A stretch of DNA of 64,000 nucleotides from Parelaphostrongylus tenuis. Its lineage: Eukaryota > Nematoda > Chromadorea > Rhabditida > Metastrongylidae. Each line of letters opens with the position of its first letter. Positions within the stretch are counted from its first letter, which is position 1. Below the pieces are notes generated by a model. The model was not told where the DNA came from, ran no database searches, and was given only the letters and a program-made list of their open reading frames with translations. Of the stretch, positions 37,801 to 49,800 are shown one piece after another. The stretch spans positions 124,001-188,000 of the forward strand of contig JAHQIW010001372.1 of assembly GCA_019055375.1 (NCBI GenBank). The letters are read 5' to 3'. A program made the translations under genes and the position numbers.

Positions 37801-40800
37801 CCACATAAGGGCTCGTCGACTGGTCTAACGCCACCTCTCACCCACCAGATTTCTGATTCACTCTTGTACATGGGCTCATAAAGCTAAATTCAGTGAGTTC
37901 AGTGGAAGTGAAAATAGCAGCTGCGAGCAGGTGAACACACTGAAGTCACAAGAGAGTTGAGATACGGATCAAACAATATGCATCAGATGGCTTCGAACTT
38001 GCGATCGCATTTTTCGGAGGCAACATATTTTGCCCGTAAGCTGTCATTGGAAATAAAATTTGCAAAAGATAAAGACTGAAGATAGTGATTTCAACCACAA
38101 TTACGGCTTAATTGAGGCATATGCCAAATTGTGTTCCTTAGAACAATCTCGTTGATGGGTGCATGCCGATAGCCACCGTACAATTTGAAACACGGTTGTG
38201 AAAGGGGCGGGCGAGCGTATCACCGGTGCAGTGGAAACTTTCGTGAAGCCCGAAAACGGTAAGCGACTGTTTGATGTCACCTTCAATTCGAAGATCTGAT
38301 CGTATCTCAGCACTCGTGTGGTTATATTTTACATGGCATCCTGCTATCTAGTGTAGATTGAGTCATAAGCTAAAGTTGAAGATTGTGACACTGATGCCAG
38401 TCGTTCTGAGAATTTTGAAGCGTAAATCCACAATAAAGTTATTTGGTAGAGTTTGAAAAAGTCAGCCACTAACACAAAACATGAGGAATTATAATAATAT
38501 TTCGGCAGAGTGCAAACGAGACTGATTGGCCTAATAACATCAAATTTGAGATTGTTAAAAACTTACTCCGGTGTCACCATCGACGGAGATGGTAGCAAGC
38601 AATACTTGCTTTCCGCTTTTTCCCAGACCATCGAGATAGAATATCGGAATCCGCACTCCATTCTTGCCCATTTTGACAATTCCAGACATGCCTTTAAGAA
38701 ATACTGTCAGCATACAAGGCAAAGGAGTATATTGCTGGAACTAGGCCACATAACTTTTTTCTGAGCTCATTTGCTGACAAATGTAGAAAAAATTCATCGT
38801 GAAAGGTCCTTGATAAGAAGAGCACAGTTCCAGATGCGTTTGCGCCAACTCAAGGAACGGTGCCGTTTAACCATTTTGCGGCGACACCAGATTTCAATTT
38901 TTTGCCGGAGTGAAGAGTGCGAAGTTTTCCATTATGCTCACTGCAAACCCTTGATAATCACAGCAATCAGTACGACATTTCTTGACTAGCTATTCCTTTT
39001 TGCAATTTCCCTTTCATAAAACGGTTTCCAAAGCGCTTGAAAAATTTTTTGTGCTTCTCTCAATCAGTGATACTCTATGTTTATCTAAATACCTTTCATT
39101 ATTTCTAGTCCACATACATCTGCTGTATGTAACGAAGAAAGTATCCGTCCACCATTAGATTACATTGCTGTGAGCATTCGATAAAATTGAGTAAACTATG
39201 AAAAAATTCTCGGATGTTGAGAAGATTATAATAGAATATGAATAGAAAATAGAATTTGAATATAGGTCATTCAGATGTTTTTTGAAATGATAATAGATTC
39301 CAAGACATAGAGCGAAAAGAGCTGTGTCCACTATGTTTCTCACAGACTCTCATCGTAAAGCTTGTAGACCGTAAAATACTCTCTATACAATCTCTTCATA
39401 CCATCCTCACTGCCTGCCTTGGTTGACGTAGAACGCAATTTAGTCCACAAGGTCAATAATGATTTGCCATAGCTATCTTTCAGATCATCTTACTAAACTC
39501 TTCGGCTTTTTTTTTCAAGAAAAAAAAAAACGTAGTGCCTCAAAACAAAATTGGTAAAGCTGTTGATTTCAATATGCGTCACTCGACCGCCAGAATTAGA
39601 AATATAATGATGTTGAATGACGAAGTCGTATCATTAAATGCAAAAAAAAAAAACTGTTCAAATGGATACTTACCATCAAACGTCATTTCGATGTTTTCGA
39701 TAATTGTCGTTCCATTTCGGTAGGCAGTAGCGTTCTTTTTGAGTGTTGAATTCAATGCGCGAGCGTAGACATAAACACAGTCGAAAAGCTCACCAGCATA
39801 CGCAGCAGCCTATTTAGTAGAAAACATGAGAGTAAACAATTTCAAAATCATTTTGAAAATCACTAATAGTATTGCATATTGCGATATATTCGTCAGAGTC
39901 TTTAAAATTATTACATATGGAACTTTAGGATGTCCATATGGCTGAGGATTTGAATTATGGAACACTAATACACCGTAACATATCATAATATACATGAGAC
40001 AATTACCTCGTATTAGTAGAATGCAGTTTAAAGTGCGAAAAATTTATTGATTAGAGAAACTTTCTCAAGGTCAAGTATCCTCTTCAGTTTTTGGGTAACA
40101 ATGATTTTGTGACAAATCTCCTTTTGCTTTTTGGCCTTTTCGTACTTGGATATTCGAATGATATTTGTTGTAAGATTCGTCAGCAACTCGGTTTAGAAAA
40201 ATCTTCTCATATCACGGGGCACTTCAATGAGAAGTATCGTGAAGATTTTGAGCAATTCCTGCATCTTCTCTGATTTAACTTAGATCTGCCAAAGTCTCCA
40301 CGAAAACCACTACTGTCTTTTGTCGGATGGAGTGATAAGAAAAGAAAGGAGGATTCATGGCTTCTTGAGATGCCATTACAGATGGGTTCGTAATAAAAAC
40401 TGATTAATTTTTCGGTATTCTCTCAAGCCTGCCTAGGTGACCATTGTATGAGACTCGATATTCGTTCTAAACAAACATATCGTTCGTCTTTCCGCAGCTT
40501 CACAATTTCTCAAAGAGTTTTCATTGAAAGCTAGGCTTTCATGCAAAAGCTGTTGTAACCCCCCCCCCCCCCCTCTAGTCGTGAAGTACTCAATAACTAA
40601 AAGAAGTGCAGCGTCTGGTGGAATATTGGGAAAAGAGTAAACGTTAATTATCAAATTACAGTGTGACCTAAACGATAAAATTAACGAGTGGAATGCCGCC
40701 GTTTATCGAATCTGTGTATACATGGACGGCTCTTGTCCATTATATAGTAACAAATGATAATGCGACGGCTTTTCGCTGAACAAGAAATTTTTGTAAAAGT

Positions 40801-43800
40801 GTTAATGATAATACTAAAGCTTAAATCTTTGGCTTGCGCGATCCATAACTGCTTTTCAGAAAGACTTTTTATAACGCTGTCGAAGTCAAAATGAATTATG
40901 TCTAACGTCGGCTGCGTAATTCTACTATCACTTTGCCGGAAGCAAGAAAAGCGCATGAATGTGTAGGGAAAATCTTTCGGTCCCAGAGTCATACGTTTCA
41001 TGTGGTGTTTCCTTCGAATCGGAGCAAAAATTCCTAATCGAATGACAAAAATCGGACATGAATGTAGCCTGCCGAAGCTTCATCGCTCGATCGATAGCTG
41101 CCGCCGCGTCGAATCTGCGCCCTCCAGACCTTCCAACCGTAGATTAGCCGGCAAAAAATCTGCTGAAGATGTGATACTTGATCTTATTTTCTTTACTACA
41201 CAACAGTGAAACGGTCTTTCCAGAAAATAAACACAGTGTTGGAATCTTCAAATCTTATGCCATCAAATGATAACTGATAGTCTAAAAAAAGAACTCTGTC
41301 TTGAGAGAAAAACAGGTTCGTGAAAACACAAACGTTTCCCTTTCTCTGAGGTGTTATGAAAGGGTCATTCCAAAAAACGGCTACGTACTACGCTCTACAG
41401 AGATTTAGGCTTCCACTAACACTCTTGCGTTTTTTTCTTATCCACTGGATGGGATCAAATCAGGTCTGCCCATCGCATAGGAAGTCACTCATGAGGACAG
41501 ATGCATTCCGTTGAATCGCACTCTATATATCTTTCTTCCACCTGTCATTTGTTTCCCTCATTGTTTGAGAGGCATATATCTATAATTCGACACCGTTGTG
41601 TATTCACCTGGATTTCGAATATGTAGTAGAGTTCGCTGGTCTCTTAGCAGATATTCTAACTAGACGATGAGATGATGAGTAAGATGAGCGATGAGATGAG
41701 TGAAGTTACTAGATGAGTGCACCAGTTAAATTTCAGAATTTATTATAAACTCTCTTTGTAGGCGCTGAGTTGCATTCTTGACGATGTTGAATTATCAGTT
41801 CTCCTCTCTCTGCATAATATACCAGGAAGACAAATAAGTCAAGTTGATGAGCTTGGAGATCCTGATCTGTTGGGTAGTACGTAGTTTTCTGAAATATCCC
41901 ATGCAGCCCATGATACATTCCTTTTTTCGTCTGTATTCCCATCCATACTCTTCTTTATGCTTATCGAATGTCTAGTGTCAACGTACAGCGTGACATTTAT
42001 GATCAGAGAAGCATGCAACTTAATTCATTCACCTTTGAACCATCTATTCTCCACAAGCTGAATCCTCGCTCAATTAATGTGTATTTCTATCATTTTACTG
42101 TTGCGTCAAGCTCACTAGAGAACGAAGTAGACAAATCCGCAATAATGTAACTTCTCACGTATGAATACTCGGTTTTGTTGCACTCGTCCATGCAGCTAAA
42201 TGGCGGATCTTTCATTCTTGAAATTACTTCAGTGCTGAACGCGTCGTAATCTTCCCTCGTTCCTCCAGTACCCATGTGCTGAAAGTGTAGTTACTTATAG
42301 GAAGCTTAAGGTTAGAAAGATTGAAGGCGAACATCATCAAAAGTTGCATTTCGGGTGACATATTATGATCACCTCCTTTGCAAAGCTTATCGTAATATCA
42401 TAGAAACAATATAGTCTGTGAGAATGTTTCAAGTTTTTCCGAGGTAGGTGCGCCACTGGCTTACGTACTTTTGGCGGTCTTGCACCCCTCATCAGAGCCA
42501 CGTGCCGTGCAAGTGTACCCTACTAATAGCTGGTCGAACATGCGTACGCCAAACGTACATAAGTCACTAGCGTATCAAGCTCAGAAAAGCTTGGAACATT
42601 CTTTTACACTACATTAATCATTAATTACATTACATTAAATTTTTGATGGGGTTTTGTATGCAGTTGCAGGAAAGTAATTAGAAGAACCTTTTTTTACATT
42701 CGAACGTATATACTGTTTTTCTGAAATTTTTCCACGCACAGACTTCCTTATAAGTTGCTAAACGTCATTTCATTTTACACACATCTGATACAACCAATGT
42801 CTGCTCGAAAGCCGCCAAGGCCTCCGCGTCTCTGCCATCATTTGGAATGTTGACATCATCCCATATTGGCCTTTCTTTACCACCCAGCAGCGGGACATCT
42901 AAAAAATTAGCCATTATATCCACTACTATTGTTATTACCAGGCTGAAGAAATAACTTCCTTAACACCCGCAAAAAATTCAAATTTTATGTCTGCTTCACA
43001 TTTTATCAGTTATTGCAAATTCATGGGAATATCTCAAAAATATTTTCATTGGAAACTCCCACGGCAACGCTAGTTATAGTGCATCAGATTTTTGATTTAC
43101 TCTTCGGATATGAAACGATGCCAATGGACAAAATTGAGCTTTGAATTTTGATACGCTATTGCTGGAAGTGACGGCATTTTGACAAGAGATAATGCGAGGA
43201 ATCTGTGGTGGCAAAGATGAAAGAACTGTTAGCCTTGTAATTGTTGGAAAGTGGTACAAACGATTTGAATGTGGTGATTGCAGTTTCGAAGACCAGCCCT
43301 GCTCCTGCCGACCATTGATAGTGGCCGATGAACATTTGAAAGCAGCTCTGGATGCAGAACGTTCATCAAATACTCGTAAATTGACATCAGGTTCTAGCGT
43401 CTATCAAAAAGCGGTCTGGAATATCTCCAACAAGTTGACTTTGTCTTCAAGAAACCTCGCAAAAATCCGTACAAAGTTAATTTGATCAAAGCTCAAGCTA
43501 ATCGCCACGTTGGAGTTGAATGAATGGTATTTCGAGTAGATGTGAAACCTTGCAGATCGTTGGCATAGGATCGTGGATAATGACGGTCTTTATTTTGACG
43601 AATAATTGTCACTGCTATCGATTGAATTTATATATAAACTATGAATTTTCAGCGAGTTTAAGGGACTTTTACTCAGCCTAATGTATTATAACTGCACCTT
43701 CTGCTAGGTTAGATTTCAAAAACTTTTTCCACAATTTGGCTGCGCTCTTTTCCATGAAAAAATCGTCAAAGCCTTATAACAGTGTTAATATAAAAGTTTA

Positions 43801-46800
43801 TTGATGGCTTCGTACAGAATCCTTTTGATTTTGTGTCGGCGAAGATATAAACATATTCTCCGTTCAGGAATCCTGTATCTTTAGCAGCCAAGATGAACGT
43901 CCTCTTATAACCAAAACCTTCGGCGAGGCAAACCACAACAACTAAAAAAAAAACACTGTGTCATTAATGTAACAAAACAACTGACTTGTCTCTGACAATA
44001 TAAGCTGCTATTTATTTACACACGGCACAAGTAAGCATATTTTTTCCATTCATAACCTTACACGAGCTTGCTTGTGAAGTCACCGTTGTGGATATCGCTT
44101 CAGCGTCTTCGCATTTTCGCCCTTCATGGTTACAATAGAGAGTCCATGATCGTTCGCTTTTTCGGTGTGGATTTTCGTTGTCGCATTGGAGCGAGCTGGT
44201 GCCTTCTTATCGCATGAATCCATTCACTGAATTCGTCAGTGAAGGCATTCGTGCGGTAAGAAGGCTAAGGTTTCGAAACACTATCTAGCATAAATATTTT
44301 GGCAGGAATTCCGCATAAGTCCATGAATGTAAAAAATATAAATATGTACTATATTTCAAAGTTGTTTGAAGAAGTCAGTAAACACAAAATCATCTTTGAG
44401 CTGATCCCGTGCACCCAGCTGGTCAAGTCTTCTATTCTTCGCGATTAGAACTAGACTGCTGTGAGGTGACAGGACGAATAACGCAGTGTGTTACCGTTGA
44501 CCAATTTATGAGGAGGCACCATTCACTCGAAGTCTGCAGGCATCGTCAAAGATGATTGAAGTCTGCCTTCCACAGTAATCTGCGACGGTCTATTGGATTA
44601 TCAAATCAGTGCTGCTGTCCTTCTATACAATCTAATACGAATTTGCAACCGCACAGGTATGGAAAGCTTCGTAAGCCTTGGTGCGAAATTAAATTAACGA
44701 TTACGTGTGTGCTACAAATTGGTCTTTGACCCATGCCTTCAAAGGCTTTTATCAGTAGGATAAAAACATGAATTCGATTTATTTGGAATATGCAGGCTGC
44801 TGTCAAGAGTTTATACTGAAACACCTTCAAAAATTTACTATGCGGAACCTTCTTTAATCAGAAAGAATGGTCTTTCACTATAACTCGCCTTTTGAGCAAA
44901 CAAAACATCGTGAAATGGGCTAGCTTTGTCGCATGTTGAGATTCCGAAAATAATTAGAAAACTTGTTTTATTAAAAGAGCTGAAGCAGGGTGGAGATAAC
45001 GGAAAAGCACCGTCTTTTTTGACATTCTCGACTTAGGAAGTAAACCGGACTGTTTTCTTTTCTCAAAATAAACTTCCAATTGCTTTAGAACAAATGATGT
45101 TTCATGATTGCGCTAGAATACTTGGCAAATCTACTCACTTCTGGCTCGCAAGCTGACGTCTCCTAGAGCATGAGTAATGTCTTCGAATGTGATTTTTTTA
45201 ATTTCCACAATTATTGTAATTACAACGTCGTTCATATCAGAAAATGCGTCCTGTAAATCTCCCATTAACTTTATACTTATAGTAGTAGCAAGTTGTTGAG
45301 CACCAGAGAGGGCTCCTACTAGTTTTGAAATTCTTGATTTTTATTAATCTAGTACATCGGCATTGACAATTACTACTTTGTGATCGTTTCAATACTGAGC
45401 CACTTTGGATTTTTCGGAACACCTTTAGAAACGTAATATGGTGGTATTATAATTGCCGGGAATGAAAAATTACAATAAAAGTCATGTTATTCGCTGCGTA
45501 ATCGTGAGACAATTTTCTTGTTCCTAATTCATTAATAAAACTAGAAAGAATGACTGTAAAAAACTGAATAGATTAAGAAAATTATTTGATAATAGGTGGA
45601 GATTTGTTCGTTCTCGGAGGGATATGTTTTTATCTACTTGAAGCATTCGAGATTTTCGACACATGGGCGTTCTTTATAATTAAGAACTTCTATAGAAATC
45701 CCATTGCAAAATTCTATCACTTAGTCATAATTATTTTCCTTAAGACCTCATTATACTGAATATTTCCATATTTCCACTATGGGGTACTACAACGTTAACT
45801 GCGCGGTATGCTGTACGGCAATCGGTGGATTGCATACGAGCCAAATCCTGCCCAAAGAGTCAAACTTCAGAGAAAATTAATCAGCTTCCAAGCACTTGGG
45901 GCTTTTTGATTCAAACTTCGATTCTAGTGCTTTCAAAGACAGCACAAATTAACATGCAACTCTATGCGAAGAAAACTACTAAAAGAAACTTTTAATGGTA
46001 GTATCTGACAAATGGATAGTAGCACGAAATATTTACCTGCATGTCATTTTTTAAGGTTGAACACTTTTGCTTATCGCCATCAGTGGAGTAGAGAAACGCG
46101 ACTTGTTTCCATTTCAAAGATGACAACACAGATTTGATAGCGATTCCGAGACTGTACAAAATTTTGATACATTTTAGCTCTCTTTTGGCGATTATTGTTC
46201 ATTTTTTATTGCGAGAGGAGATCTTATCTACATTACTGACACTTTTGAATAAAGAATTTGCAGTTAATTCTTGCATTTTTTCAATGACATACATCGCTAA
46301 TATGATAATTACTGAAAGATACTACTATTAGTTCTAGAACAAAAATTCTTTTTCGATTAGTACTGTGAGATAAGTCACCTGTATGAAGTTACAGAAAGCA
46401 CACCAACAGTGGGATAACGTACGATATCACTTAAAGCATACGAAGTGCTCAGTCCCCATGTGAATATGGGAATATTGTAGTAGACGGCATTTATTGCTGC
46501 TACCTGGGCAGCTGGAATAAACACAATTGTTCAATCAGTATGAGAACTTCACAGAGTTGAACTTAACAAATTGGTAGTGAAAAATTATAGAGTAGTAGAG
46601 TTTTAGAGTAGCAAAAGAAAAGTGGGTAATAGTTTTTTCAATATCAGTTATGCTCTAACACATCATCTATGGACCTTCCTCATTAGATGACTAAACACGA
46701 GGGCGAGTGACACGTCTCAAAGTAGTCTAGAGGGCAGGTTTAAGCAAACCAAAGCGACCATGTGTTTTCTTAGGAAGCAGGTGAGTTAAGAAAGGAACCT

Positions 46801-49800
46801 CTTCTTTTGTTGCCGCTACATCTCCCCCCTCATTGAGCTTCTCGGTGCTCCAGCGACACAGACTGTCAGGTTACTCGTGAGTATGCAACCTCTGGAATAG
46901 TCTCAAGAACAACACTTTCTCTTTGACTGCTACTCATAGTGTTCTTTCACTATTACGCAATGTTGTAAATCCATATGTTCAGCAAGATAACGCGGCTGTT
47001 ATTGGCGACCAACGATTTCACTTCCTTCTTATACAATTCTGATTTTCGTAAAACGTTTCGAAGTATCACCATGAATAGCCTACATTTCTTTGATTGTTTT
47101 TTAGTAGTGATATGATGTTGAAATATTCATCCAGGAAGATTGAGTGGTACGCAAACACTCGACCTCAGGTGGAAGTTGAATCCGCTTGTCACGCTTATCG
47201 AGGAAGCGTGCTACCACTACACCTTCAGAACCATCGTTTTGCGACCACTCTTTCTTCAATATAAACTCTCCCAACTGTCAGCAAAGTGATGGTCTTAGTG
47301 ACGTAGTGGTGGCACGCGCTCTCGCTAAGGGTGTAACCTAAGTTCAACTCCCGCCTAAGGTACGATTTTTTTTTGTAGCTGCGTACCACTCAATCTTTTT
47401 AGAGGCTATAGATAGCTTGACAGACCCTAGACGACTACACACTCAGAATTTCGCTTTTCGAGAGACAGTATAAGTAGAATCAAGAGAGCTGGGAGTGTTA
47501 TTTTTGACAGCTGTAACGCCGTTACTTACCTGGCGCGCAGGTGGGCCCAATGATAACATCGATATTATCATCCAAAATCAGCTCCGTAGAAATTCCGATG
47601 GCTAACTTTTCATCACACTCGTCGAATCGTATCGTATAGCTGAAACTTCACCCTATGACATTTGTTAGTGAAGTAGTTCAAACCCTTGAATCATTTGATG
47701 TGCTGCTTTCTTGTATGTCGAACAAGGCGTTGTAATGCTACTATTTAACCACGCATAACGTTCTAGCTGATTTCCTTGTGACATTGTTTATAGTTCATTG
47801 GAAACTTAGGTGTGACATTTTCCTACTAAAGTCAAGAGATACTTGACTGGCAGGTCTGCGCATCAACTTGGCTCTTCCAGGCATTGAAAGAGATGAAATC
47901 TGTCGAAAACACCAGTTATTGGAAAAAATAGAGTACACGCAATCTTGTGCGTGCTCACCAGTGCTAGTAAAAGAGGAAGATCTTTATAAATGCAAGCAGG
48001 AAATAAAGAGAGACTCTTAGCAACGATACATTGATTTTTCTATTTCTTATTATACTTGTTGCAGTGGATGTTACAAATGAAACCTTAATACTTCACATAT
48101 TAGTAGGCATACGCATTATAATGCTTACTTGAACTCGATGGAAGGTAAAAGCTGCTCTTCAACTATTCGATCTTTTGCTAGCAGCACCGCCGACGCCGAC
48201 GTTCTTAATAAGCATTCATAGCAAGCACTGTGACAAAACAAAAAAAGAACATTTCAATCATGGATTTCGCTGCACTGTAACATTTCAACTCTTACATGTT
48301 AAAGTTTTTACTCCAGTTTCGTTTTTCATCTTGAGCTCTACATCAAAGAAAACCGAATTTTCAAGACCGAAACAAATGTAAATTTGATCCAATGTGGCCT
48401 ACAATGCTAGCAGCTTTTTATTAGATTGAAAAAGAAAGTTCCGGGGCACCTGTAAAATTAGAAATTTATGCATAAGTTCCAAACAATAGCAATAATAGCT
48501 ATTCTTCCAAACGAAGGTCATCGTTTTCTACGACTTCTGCCGTCAACCCGCCAAGTTTTGCATCTGATCGAAATACCATGCTTTCAACTTGAGTCAAAGA
48601 ACTCTTGACATGCTTCTTCAACTTCATCGAACGATTCAAATTGGACGTCGTGAACGAGATTTGTCTTGAAGTTCAAGATCTCCGGCATGAAGCATTGTAA
48701 CTAGCGTCCAGCACAAATTTGCTAAATGTGCCTTCCTTTTCAACTTCGTTAATCTCATCAAGGCTGCAGCTCCCTGTGAAAGACTCTTTCTCCAATGATG
48801 GCGCAATAAAACAGACACTTCGATTGTATCGTTGGACATAGCAGAGGCTTGCAATAAAGTGAGACTATAGAGGAATAATATCTAGTCCATTCGTGAAAGA
48901 ATCCCACATAAGAAGCTGTATTATTCTCATGATATACCAGAGTTTGGGACATGCTTATTGAAGTGTCGCAGAACTATCTTTGCAACTTAGTGACTTGACT
49001 TTTTGTATCCTAAAATTAGCAAAATTTCAAAATTATGGTCAAGTCTAAGATCTGCTCGAATAGCAGTCGTTTAGTGATTACAGCTCAAGCGATAGATGCC
49101 TTTTGGTTTTCTAAAACTAGTGAGCAGGCCATCAAGTTGAGAAATCGTGGAACCCACCTATAACCGACAGAGACTTCGTAATCTAGCCGATCTTTAACGA
49201 ACATCAGGCCAACGTTCAAAACTCGACATGATGTATAAGTAAATAGCTGAAATTAGTAATGATGGCTTATCGTATAAGAGTGACCAGGCAATTTGACTTT
49301 TCAGCATTCTTTTTTCACCTCTAATATATTTTTGTATTCATTAATAGACACGGAACAAGGAACACCTCCTAGTTCTACAGGCAGGATCACGTCTGACCAA
49401 CTTATTTCACGCACGAATTGCAACTCTCCAAATGAATCAGAAAAAAAATGATTACCCAGTTACGAAAATCCGAAATTTTGAATTTATGGAGTAAGATAAG
49501 TGCTGTGATGTGAGCAAGGATCTGTATCACTTGTATCAACTGTCGTCCCGTTGATCGCCGAACGACTCGAGCGAGCACCAGCAACATTTCCATTTTTCCC
49601 TATCGCGTGTAGAGTAGCCCACTGGGCCCTCCTTGCTCTAGGGATTCGCTGAGCATCATATCTTTTTTCTACAGCTTTCGTGAAGAAACTGGACCAACGG
49701 GTCGATGGTCTTCCTGCAGAGCGCTTGATGTTCCGAGGAATCCAGTCGGTAACGGCTCTCGTCCAACGGTTGTCGTTGAAGCGCATCACGTGTCCGGCCC

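Larger units (their letters stand above)
37785..49246 (-). other. Gene B exons 2-13: ligand-binding ectodomain
   Basis: Motifs in order: [211 protein letters not shown] and [20 protein letters not shown]. This is the periplasmic-binding-protein-like receptor fold of nematode GCYs. The ligand is unknown. Confidence 0.94.

Noticed and set aside
42480..42510. CTGATGAG on the minus strand
   Set aside because: It lies inside the MITE, without a following GAAA or paired stems, and is not conserved as such in the sister copy.
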